A DNA stretch of 25,191 nt, taken from NCBI GenBank assembly GCA_002728935.1, contig PBWF01000004.1, positions 1-25,191 on the forward strand, in the 5' to 3' direction. The stretch is from Gammaproteobacteria bacterium (lineage in GTDB: Bacteria; Pseudomonadota; Gammaproteobacteria; Pseudomonadales; Azotimanducaceae_A). Under the pieces are notes generated by a model. That model was not told the DNA's origin, searched no databases, and saw nothing but the letters and a program-made list of their open reading frames with translations. This document shows, piece by piece, positions 16,949-24,354 of the stretch. Each line of letters starts with the position of its first letter. Position 1 is the stretch's first letter. The position numbers were made by a program, and so were the translations under genes.

Positions 16949-18394
16949 CTACTGGAAGATAAACCCGACAGTGGTCAGCACCACAGTGTAAGGTAGTGCC
17001 ATGAACACCATACGGCCATAGCCAAGTTTGATGACTGGGGCTAGCGCTGATGTCAGCAAGAACAAGAACGCTGCTTGTCCATTAGGCGTTGCCACTGACG
17101 GCAGGTTCGTGCCGGTGTTGATGCTTACGGCCAGCATTTCAAGGTGTTCGCGAGTAATGTCGCCGGCATCAAACGCAGCTTTCACTTCATTAATGTATAC
17201 CGTCGCGACGAATACATTGTCGGAGATGGCAGACAAGACACCGTTAGCAAGGAAGAACGCGCCAGGCTGGATTTCCAGTGGCATGGTTAGAACATAGGCA
17301 ATGACCGGGCTAAATAGGTGCAGGTCGTGGATCATGCCGACGACAACGAAGAAGATGCACAAGAGTGACACGAAGGGCAGCGATTCTTCGAAGGCATGAC
17401 CGATCTTATGTTCCTCGTTGATGCCTGTGAACGCCGTCACCACAACCAGGAGGCTTAGTCCGATGAGACCGACTTCCATGATGTGCATGCCAAGGCCAAT
17501 GATAAGGAGTACACCGCAAATGCCCTGTACCCAAAGGCCATAGATATCGCGAGGGGTGCGCTTGGAGTCTTCCTCGGCGACGTAGTCTCGTAAAACGTCA
17601 CGCACGCTCTTGTCGAGTTTAGCGCCGTAGCCGAACCAGCCTACCAGCTCGAGTGCCACGCAGGTGATGAAACCAGCGATAACGGCGGGAACGGTTACAT
17701 GGGCCATCGCATAGACAAACTCCATAAATTCCCAATCCATCTTCTCGGCAATGAGGAGGTTCTGAGGTTCACCCACCATGGTGGTGACGCCACCAAGAGC
17801 CGTGCCCACAGCGCCATGCATGACGAGGCTTCGGATAAATCGCCTGAACCCTTCGAGTGACTCTTCGCTTAGGTCTCCGCCCTCGCTTTGGCTCGTCACA
17901 ACCCGCTCATAGACACCGTATAACGCGACAAAAACGGCGATTAGTACCGCAGTGACAGTCAAGGCATCTAGGAATGCGGATAAAAAGGCTGCCATGAAAG
18001 AAAACAGAAGCGACAGCGCCACCTTGTTCTGAATGCCAACAATAATGCGGGCAAAAATGAAGCTGAGGAGAGGCTTCATGAAATAGATGAAGCTCACCAT
18101 AAAGATCAAAAGGGCGATCACTGGTAGATTCTGTTGAATCTCATACCAAACGGTGTCAGGGGTAGTGAGACCTAGCGCTAAGATTGCAAGCGCGACCACG
18201 CCGCCGCTCTGAAGCGGATAGCATTTCAGCGCCATAGCGAGTGTCAGGATAAACATGGCGATGAACACCCAACCAAGAATAGTGGTGCCAGCTATGAGCT
18301 TTAAAGGCCAACAGATCAGTAAGAAAGCGATGATGATGTTCTTAAACCAGAGGGGGCTGTCACCTAAGAATTCTTTGTATGCGATCGAGAGCAT
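16949..18394 (-). CDS. nhaB: Na+/H+ antiporter NhaB
   Basis: Inner-membrane antiporter that exports Na+ in exchange for protons. It has about 481 residues, against about 510 for E. coli NhaB. Family landmarks are clear: EFLGDSPLWFKN at the N-terminus, TLAMALKCYPLQ, AFLSAFLDALTVTAV with the conserved membrane Asp (about 143), HGAVGTALGGVTTMVGEPQN, and FGYGAKL. I start it at ATG 18394 because the family begins directly with this short helix before FLGxxPxW. The frame extends to GTG 18490, which would add 32 residues without family support. AAGGA lies about 12 nt before the ATG, rather far, so the start is not certain. Divergent from the P450 gene. Typical of marine bacteria relying on a sodium gradient. 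Confidence 0.94.
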   Translation of the reverse strand: MLSIAYKEFLGDSPLWFKNIIIAFLLICWPLKLIAGTTILGWVFIAMFILTLAMALKCYPLQSGGVVALAILALGLTTPDTVWYEIQQNLPVIALLIFMVSFIYFMKPLLSFIFARIIVGIQNKVALSLLFSFMAAFLSAFLDALTVTAVLIAVFVALYGVYERVVTSQSEGGDLSEESLEGFRRFIRSLVMHGAVGTALGGVTTMVGEPQNLLIAEKMDWEFMEFVYAMAHVTVPAVIAGFITCVALELVGWFGYGAKLDKSVRDVLRDYVAEEDSKRTPRDIYGLWVQGICGVLLIIGLGMHIMEVGLIGLSLLVVVTAFTGINEEHKIGHAFEESLPFVSLLCIFFVVVGMIHDLHLFSPVIAYVLTMPLEIQPGAFFLANGVLSAISDNVFVATVYINEVKAAFDAGDITREHLEMLAVSINTGTNLPSVATPNGQAAFLFLLTSALAPVIKLGYGRMVFMALPYTVVLTTVGFIFQ

Positions 18395-18539
18395 GGCAGG
18401 GTTTACATCCTTCTTTATAGGTACGCGAAGAAGTCCTGAGGTTACCATGTTTTTTTGCACCAATTGAATGTGAGGTACAGGGCTCTCCACAGGCTGTGCA
18501 ATGCAGAAGAACGCGCTGAGAGGCGGCGAGCTCTACCCG

Positions 18540-18720
18540 ATGACTTTAACCACCGTGAGGGAATGGGTGGTGAGTCCCCTGGCCCGTGTTACCACCCTTC
18601 GGGGCAGTGACCTGCAATCCAGGAAGCGTCGTTATAAAGAAGAATTCACATAAAAGTGGTTTAATGGTGATCCATGCCGTAAAGCGGCGAGCCCCGAGGG
18701 TTAATTCTCCCTTTAGGGAT
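18540..18720. promoter_or_regulatory. Hairpin-rich spacer between nhaB and the CYP153 gene (candidate structured leader)
   Basis: Several short stems sit close together. GGGTGGT at 18565-18571 pairs with ACCACCC at 18591-18597, and the same GGTGG could instead pair with CCACC at 18550-18554. CCC-TTCG-GGG follows at about 18595-18604, CCTG/CAGG at 18611-18623, GCCG/CGGC at about 18676-18688, and the near-palindrome TCCCTTTAGGGA at 18708-18719. Alternative pairing is a feature of attenuators and riboswitches, but I cannot match a known class. On the minus strand the same region would lead into nhaB. On the plus strand it would lead into the P450. Confidence 0.3.
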
Positions 18721-18758
18721 TTGACTAGATTTGAATAGATGACTGGAAGGTGACACGC

Positions 18759-20096
18759 ATGAGCGAAGCCCAAACAAGCCCGGTAGCAGCTAATACCGAT
18801 CGAGCCTCCAACACGGCTAGGGTGATGCCCTCGGCGGCAGGGGTAGATAGTAAAGCCCCTTTACCCTCTGCGTATGATATTCCCATCCAGGACATCTTAC
18901 CGGTGAACCCCCGGCTCTTTAACGAGAACCGATGGCAGGAGTATTTCGAGCGGCTCCGCGCTGAAGACCCAGTGCACTTCAATGAAACCGATATGGCCGG
19001 GCGATTTTGGTCGCTGACGCGCTACGAGCACATCAAGCAGGTGGATACCGATTGGCAAACTTTTAGCTCTGCGAGCGGCATCACTCTTGGATTTCCAGTA
19101 GGCACACCGTTGCCTGAGGGCGCGCTTGATATTTCTACTTTCATAGCCATGGACCCGCCCGTTCATGATGCGCAGCGAAAAACGGTGACGGGCGTCGTCG
19201 CGCCAAGGAACCTTGTCAACCTAGAGCCGTTGATTAGAGAGCGGACTATCTCGGTGTTAGAAAGTCTGCCCGAGGACGAGCCGTTCGACTGGGTTGATAC
19301 CGTATCCATTGAGCTGACGACCATGATGCTCGCCAGCTTGTTTGATTTTCCCTTCGAAGATCGCCGAAAACTAACCCGGTGGTCGGATATCACGTTCGCC
19401 ATCCCGCAGCCAGGCGGCATCATTGAGTCTATTGAGCAGCGCCGTGATGAATTACTTGAGTGTCTTGAGTACTTCATGAGGCTAAAAGAGGAGCGGCTGA
19501 AGAATCCGGGTGATGATCTAGTCTCTATGCTGGCGCATGGTGAAGACACCAAAGACATGCCTCCGTTCCAGTATCTCGGCAATTTGTTGCTATTGATCGT
19601 TGGCGGCAATGACACAACGCGGAACACCATGAGTGGCAGCGTGTATTCGCTCAATCAGTTCCCCGAGCAATACGACAAACTGATCCAAAAGCCAGCACTG
19701 ATTCCCAACATGGTGGCCGAAGTGATTCGGTGGCAGACACCGCTCGCCTATATGCGGCGTACGGCCAACCATGATTGCGAAATAGGCGGCAAATCCATTA
19801 AGGCTGGCGATCAGATGCTGATGTGGTATGCGTCGGGCAATCGAGACGCCGAGGTCTTTGATAATGCAGATGTGCTTGATATCGAGCGTAGGAATGCAAG
19901 GCAGCACTTGTCATTCGGGTTTGGCATCCACCGCTGTATGGGTAACCGCCTTGCTGAGCTGCAATTGCGCGTTCTGTGGGAGGAAATCCTTCAGCGCTTC
20001 GAGAAGATCGAGGTACTCGAAGAGCCGAGCCGCACGTTGTCCTCGTTTGTGAAGGGCTATACCTACATGCCCGTGAAGGTGAAAAGAAAAGCGTAA
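18759..20096 (+). CDS. Cytochrome P450, CYP153 family (alkane/fatty acid omega-hydroxylase)
   Basis: A 445-residue soluble bacterial P450. The heme-binding loop FGFGIHRCMG places the axial Cys at 393. The I-helix reads VGGNDTTRN (about 281-289). The K-helix ExxR is EVIR at 321-324. Long segments match CYP153 closely: IRWQTPLAYMRRTA, MWYASGNRD, ARQHLSFGFGIHRC, RLAELQLRVLWEEIL and SSFVKGY. CYP153 enzymes hydroxylate the terminal carbon of medium-chain alkanes and fatty acids, using ferredoxin and ferredoxin reductase. Neither partner gene is next to it, which is less usual. The first 35 or so residues are a low-complexity Ala/Ser/Thr leader. ATG at 18759 has GGAAGG 8 nt upstream; the in-frame GTG at 18750 is less likely. 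Divergent from nhaB. Confidence 0.92.
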   Translation: MSEAQTSPVAANTDRASNTARVMPSAAGVDSKAPLPSAYDIPIQDILPVNPRLFNENRWQEYFERLRAEDPVHFNETDMAGRFWSLTRYEHIKQVDTDWQTFSSASGITLGFPVGTPLPEGALDISTFIAMDPPVHDAQRKTVTGVVAPRNLVNLEPLIRERTISVLESLPEDEPFDWVDTVSIELTTMMLASLFDFPFEDRRKLTRWSDITFAIPQPGGIIESIEQRRDELLECLEYFMRLKEERLKNPGDDLVSMLAHGEDTKDMPPFQYLGNLLLLIVGGNDTTRNTMSGSVYSLNQFPEQYDKLIQKPALIPNMVAEVIRWQTPLAYMRRTANHDCEIGGKSIKAGDQMLMWYASGNRDAEVFDNADVLDIERRNARQHLSFGFGIHRCMGNRLAELQLRVLWEEILQRFEKIEVLEEPSRTLSSFVKGYTYMPVKVKRKA

Positions 20097-20212
20097 AGCG
20101 TGCGCCCTGAGTCGCCCCATAGGCAGGGCATCTGAGTGAGAGTAGCCACTGGCTGAATATCAGGTTCAATCATGCATCATCGATGCGTTTAACAAGACGG
20201 TGCTGCTGGGTG

Positions 20213-20240
20213 AGGGTTTATAGCTTAACGGGTAAACCTT
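20213..20240 (+). terminator. Possible terminator downstream of the P450 gene
   Basis: AGGGTTTA (20213-20220) pairs with TAAACCTT (20233-20240) over 8 positions, one a G-U pair, around a 12-base loop. The 3' arm runs into TTATTTG. It lies about 115 bp after the P450 stop. A nearer hairpin, GCCCTG (20104-20109) with CAGGGC (20124-20129), has no T run. Either may end the transcript. Confidence 0.3.
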
Positions 20241-20366
20241 ATTTGCTTGTGGCGGAGGGGCTTGGTGGTGTGGGTGACGGAAAATTTTATCGGGCTTGAA
20301 TCTCCAAGCGACTTGCAATCGAACAGCAAACGATAATCTAGGAATGCTGCGACTGGGTCCGCGTAA

Positions 20367-20900
20367 TCAACTCGCTTTCAGCAACTTTCGAGCGAACTTC
20401 GCGCAGTCTTCAGCTGGGCTCCAGAACCAGCCTTTCGGGTCCCACGCGCGACCACAAGCCATATACACACACTGACCATAGGCTTCCTTGGCGAGTTCGA
20501 TATCCCCTAGCTCATGGAGCGATCTTGCTTTGGCCCAAAGCGCCATGGACACGTCGTTCATTAGGTAATTCTCCTGAATTTTGGCTTTGGTCTTCTTTGA
20601 GACTCGACCGGTTCGGGGGCACTTCCCCCCCGCCTCGAACATCGCTTTTTGTGACTGGCCCGCCTCGGGAGCCCAAATATCGAAGCATGCATCCACGGTG
20701 GTCACTGCTGCTTGATGCTGGCCATCGGCGTACTGAGTAATCGCTCGAACCGCCCAGGCCGCCGAATCGCCAAGATCCGATGAGTCAGACACGCAAGGGT
20801 CAATGTCCGCATTACTTGCTGTCGCGTCATCGGCGAGTGCGTCGGCAGTAAGAGCCATCAAAAAGAAGATCAATAGAAAAAACGTGGATCGAATGGTCAT
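20367..20900 (-). CDS. Secreted six-cysteine protein with TPR-like helices, unknown function
   Basis: A 177-residue protein with a clear signal peptide: MTIRS, a hydrophobic stretch FFLLIFFLMAL, then a small-residue cleavage region near 22-24 (ADALA). The mature part has six cysteines (36, 72, 94, 144, 149, 166), an even number that suits disulfide bonding in the periplasm. Two amphipathic helix-pair stretches, about 47-75 (AITQYADGQHQAAVTTVD) and about 117-147 (WAKARSLHELGDIELAKEAY), look like TPR or Sel1-like repeats. A strong AGGAGG lies 7 nt before ATG 20900. It is 151 bp downstream of the photolyase on the same strand. I recognise no named family and assign no role. Confidence 0.75.
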   Translation of the reverse strand: MTIRSTFFLLIFFLMALTADALADDATASNADIDPCVSDSSDLGDSAAWAVRAITQYADGQHQAAVTTVDACFDIWAPEAGQSQKAMFEAGGKCPRTGRVSKKTKAKIQENYLMNDVSMALWAKARSLHELGDIELAKEAYGQCVYMACGRAWDPKGWFWSPAEDCAKFARKLLKAS

Positions 20901-21051
20901 AAGTAGTCCTCCTGGTTCGATGTTTTACGGTGCTATGTGCGTTGAGACAAGCTGAGACCCTAGCTGGCGCGATGCCATCCTATTTGGTCGGAGACACTTG
21001 GCTCGCTTTCAATGACTCTATGTTATCGCTGTACTAAGACGGGCACTGTCA

Positions 21052-22566
21052 TCAGTCGAGTACGAGCTCTGTTTGGGGTGTGGATTTTTGAGCCGGCGCG
21101 CCCTTTTTTGTCGGTCTTGACCCGAATCGCCGCTTACTTCGACTGCCGTGCTTCAAGACGATGTCGCCAGCCACCTTCCGATGTTCGGCGGATCGACGGA
21201 GTGCGTAGATAGCGCTGGAGGCCGCCTTCCTTGCGGTCGGCTCATCCACAATGGGCTTCGGGTAACCCTTGGGCTGAGACCCAAGCGTCCAGGGTTCGTG
21301 CACATTGTCTGCGTGACTCAGTTCCGGCACCCATTGCCTGATAAATTCGCCAGTAGGGTCGTGATCAAACCCTTGTTTCACAGGATTGTAAATACGAACA
21401 GCGTTCATGCCCGTCGTACCCGATTGCATCTGAACCTGGCTGTAGTGGATCCCAGGCTCATAGTCAGCGAAGAGATGCCCCAGCCAAGGTGCGGTGGATC
21501 GCCAATCTAGCCACAGGTGATAGCTAGCGAAACTCACCAGCATCGCGCGCATTCGAAAGTTGAGCCACCCCGTTGTCTTGAGGTAGCGCATGCAGGCATC
21601 GACCATCGGGTAGCCGGTCATTCCCTCCTGCCAAGCCTGAAGCCGATTTTGGTCGGGCTCGCCGCGAACGGCTTCATACGCAGGGTGCATGGTCTTTAGC
21701 TCGAGGGCGGGCTCGTCCTCAAGCTTTTGCATAAAGTGGCAATGCCACCGGAGTCTGGAACCAAACGCTTGTAATGCCTTTGGCCAAGTCACGGGGAAGT
21801 TTTTCTTATTCGCTCTGACTCGCTTGGTCTGGGCTTGGGTCGCTTGGTAAATCTCGCGCATTGAGATGAGGCCGAGGGAGAGCGGAACGGATAGCCTTGA
21901 GCACGCGTTCTCTGCCGTCAGCGGCGAGGACATGGATAGGTGATACGAGGCGCCCCGTGCCTGGAGGAAAGACTCAAGTCCCTGTTCAGCATCCGCTCTA
22001 GAAGTGATCAACCATTCGTTCGACACATCGGACTGCCTCAACTGATCGATGTCACTCGTAAGATCTACTCCTGGCTCAAGCCGCTCGGGAGTTTGGGCTT
22101 GAGTTGATGCCATGGTCTGGTGCCAACGCTTGGACCAGCCGTCACGGTCCTTAAGTCCTCGAGCGACGCCATGATTGGGGAACTCCCGCCAGGGTATGTT
22201 CTGGCTCCGAAACAGTTTGGCGACCTGCAAGTCCCGCCGGTACGTCCAAGCGTTCCCGGTTTCCTCGTGAGAAATCACCTCAGTAACAGGGTGAGCGGCA
22301 AGCAGTGTTTTGAAAACGCTGACGGCGTCGCCTTGCCTTACGATGAGGGGTGCGCCAAGTTTAGACAACGCAGAGTCTAGATCATGGAGCGCTGCAATGA
22401 GCATGTCTTGCTGACGAGTGCTCGTATCTTTGAGAGTCCAGTAGCCGGGTTCGAGGATATAAAGCGGGATCACCTTACCCCGACTTGCGTGAAGCAAAGG
22501 CGCGTGATCGGTGATACGAAGATCGCGCTTGAACCAAACAATGCGAAGCGGGGAGTCATAGATCAT
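21052..22566 (-). CDS. Cryptochrome/deoxyribodipyrimidine photolyase family flavoprotein (atypical)
   Basis: About 504 residues. The N-terminal photolyase domain begins RIVWFKRDLRITDHAPL. The C-terminal FAD-binding domain includes MTGYPMVDACMRYL, GWLNFRMRAMLVSF (about 333 onward), DWR near 356, and RIYNPVKQGFDHDPTGEFIR. Photolyases use blue light and FADH- to split UV pyrimidine dimers. Two usual motifs differ: GWMHNRxR is here GWLNFRMR, and the WQW tripeptide near the flavin reads VQM within QVQMQSGTTG. The tail after about 455 is Lys/Arg-rich. ATG at 22566 is chosen because MIYDSPLRIVWFKRDLR fits the family start; the frame extends 44 residues to 22698. No clear ribosome binding site is seen. 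It could be a repair photolyase subclass or a light sensor. Confidence 0.85.
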   Translation of the reverse strand: MIYDSPLRIVWFKRDLRITDHAPLLHASRGKVIPLYILEPGYWTLKDTSTRQQDMLIAALHDLDSALSKLGAPLIVRQGDAVSVFKTLLAAHPVTEVISHEETGNAWTYRRDLQVAKLFRSQNIPWREFPNHGVARGLKDRDGWSKRWHQTMASTQAQTPERLEPGVDLTSDIDQLRQSDVSNEWLITSRADAEQGLESFLQARGASYHLSMSSPLTAENACSRLSVPLSLGLISMREIYQATQAQTKRVRANKKNFPVTWPKALQAFGSRLRWHCHFMQKLEDEPALELKTMHPAYEAVRGEPDQNRLQAWQEGMTGYPMVDACMRYLKTTGWLNFRMRAMLVSFASYHLWLDWRSTAPWLGHLFADYEPGIHYSQVQMQSGTTGMNAVRIYNPVKQGFDHDPTGEFIRQWVPELSHADNVHEPWTLGSQPKGYPKPIVDEPTARKAASSAIYALRRSAEHRKVAGDIVLKHGSRSKRRFGSRPTKKGAPAQKSTPQTELVLD

Positions 22567-22754
22567 GCGGTTGGTACGCAATAGCCCAAGGCGGAGATTG
22601 GATTGATAGGGAGCTATGCGCCTTTGTAAAGTGTTACCGATCCACGCTACCCGTTGGCCCGGCATTAACGCACACGAGTGTAGAAAGGTGCTTATCAAGT
22701 CATCCTGTGGCTAATCGCTCTGCTAAGTTTGAAGCCCCTAAATATTGATTCCCG

Positions 22755-24233
22755 TTAGCGCGCTTCGGAACCGCTCCGGTGCTGTGCGTGGATGACAGCG
22801 CCATCGCTACTCGCTAGCCAGCAGTAGGTGATGATCGAGATGAGTAACGCGGGGAAGACCTCATGCAGCGTTTGCTTGAGCCCCAGTAGGATCCAAAGGA
22901 GTAGCACCACCGTGCCCAGTAGCATGGACCACAGTACGGATCTAGCGGTACCTTTCTCCCAATAGAGTCCAAAGAGAACGGCTGGAAAAAAACAAACCGC
23001 ATAAAGACTGCCTGAGAAGATCGTGATTTCTACGATATCCCCGGGCGGGTTCAAGGCCATGCCTGCGGCTGTCATAGCAAAACCCAGCACCGCAAAGCGG
23101 GTCCATTTGACTTGGTGGGCTGCCGATGAAGCCGCACGGAAGGGCTCGATCAGATTCTTGTAGAGCGTTGATGCGGCAACAAGGAGCACACTGTCCATCG
23201 ATGACATTGCTGCGGCAACGATGGCGACAATCAAAAAATCTGCAGCCCAGAAGGGGAAGACGGCTGGGTCATTGACGAGAGTGGGCACAATCAAATCCGT
23301 ATCGCTGACATCAGTTAGGATGAGATGTGCGTAGATCCCCACAGGAAACAAGCAGAAAAGAATGATTGCGAGCCCGCCGGCGGCGACCCAAATCCCTTGC
23401 CGAGCTGCGGCATCGTCTTTTAGCGCGAAAAATCGTGAGATTTGCCTGGGGTCCACCAGCAGTTTGAGCGAACCAGAGAGCGATATACCCAGCAGCACCG
23501 CGAAGGGCACGCCACCATTGAGGTTAAAGAGGAAGTCTTTCTCCGAATTGAGTCGAAGCTCGCCCACGGCCGAGATGCCACCAGCAGCGCGAGTAACAAA
23601 ACAAAAAATCAGCACGCTGCCAATAAGCATGAGTAGACCCTGGATGACATCAGTTCTTACAACCGAGACGAACCCTCCGATCGAGGTGTAGAGCATGACG
23701 ATGACAAGTGTGATCCCCACCGCAAGCTCGTAGTCCACATTTAAAAAAAACTGAAACAAATGCCCCGCACCTTTGAAGATCGCAAGCAGGTAAAGCAGGC
23801 TTGAGAAAGCGATCACGACCGCCGCAGCAAGCCGGAGTGGATGACGCTCAGCAGAAGGGCCAGGTGGGACAAACCGGCTGCCCAAAAAGTCGGGAATTGT
23901 TAGCGCGTCCCAGGCGCTAGCGAAACGTCGCATGGGTGGTCCGACCCATCGCCATGAAACCCAGCTAAAAATAATCAGTAAGACCGCCATGGTGAGCCAA
24001 GCAAACCCATATGCGTATCCCTTGCCCGCGTGACCGATATAACTGTTGGTCGAGGCAAAGGTTGCAAAAAAAGAAATGCCGACTACGACACCGCCCATGG
24101 CGCGGTTGCCGACCATATACCCGCTCAGGCCCTTGGAGGCGGAGTTGCCGAGATAGGCGTTGTAGAGCAACACTCCGGTGTAAAGCAGCAAGAGGACTGC
24201 CGCCAGCCAATGATTTGTGAGCCACTCCATCAT
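22755..24233 (-). CDS. Sodium:solute symporter (SSS family)
   Basis: An inner-membrane Na+-coupled transporter of 492 residues, thirteen-helix type. Family landmarks: YMVGNRAMGG at 39-48 (the GxRxxG region), FFATFASTNSYIG in helix 1, YTSIGGFVSVVRTDVIQG at about 182-199, DPRQISRFFALKD at 261-273, and SSMDSVL at 344-350, which holds the Na2 sodium-site serines. Substrates of the family include proline, pantothenate, acetate, sugars and vitamins, and the exact one cannot be told. Two ATGs in tandem (24233, 24230) could start it. It lies 121 bp downstream of a DAO-type flavoenzyme on the same strand, so an amino acid, betaine or amine substrate is plausible. Confidence 0.9.
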   Translation of the reverse strand: MMEWLTNHWLAAVLLLLYTGVLLYNAYLGNSASKGLSGYMVGNRAMGGVVVGISFFATFASTNSYIGHAGKGYAYGFAWLTMAVLLIIFSWVSWRWVGPPMRRFASAWDALTIPDFLGSRFVPPGPSAERHPLRLAAAVVIAFSSLLYLLAIFKGAGHLFQFFLNVDYELAVGITLVIVMLYTSIGGFVSVVRTDVIQGLLMLIGSVLIFCFVTRAAGGISAVGELRLNSEKDFLFNLNGGVPFAVLLGISLSGSLKLLVDPRQISRFFALKDDAAARQGIWVAAGGLAIILFCLFPVGIYAHLILTDVSDTDLIVPTLVNDPAVFPFWAADFLIVAIVAAAMSSMDSVLLVAASTLYKNLIEPFRAASSAAHQVKWTRFAVLGFAMTAAGMALNPPGDIVEITIFSGSLYAVCFFPAVLFGLYWEKGTARSVLWSMLLGTVVLLLWILLGLKQTLHEVFPALLISIITYCWLASSDGAVIHAQHRSGSEAR

Positions 24234-24354
24234 TGGTGTGATGCTCGCCTTGAGAGTTGGGTGGCGGCTGTAGTCATCAGGCGCGCTCGGTCAATGTGCG
24301 AGTTATCCTGTGCGAATGACTGGCGACTGTAAAGCTGCACGAAGATCTCTCTGA

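Noticed and set aside
18540..18640. Cobalamin riboswitch resemblance (GGGAA...GGTGAGTCC on the plus strand)
   Set aside because: Only fragments match; the conserved core following the GGTG element and the B12 box are not present in order.
19163..19654. 163-codon minus-strand open frame
   Set aside because: Lies wholly inside the CYP153 gene in antisense; a shadow of its codon pattern.
21148..21510. 120-codon plus-strand open frame
   Set aside because: Antisense within the photolyase FAD domain.
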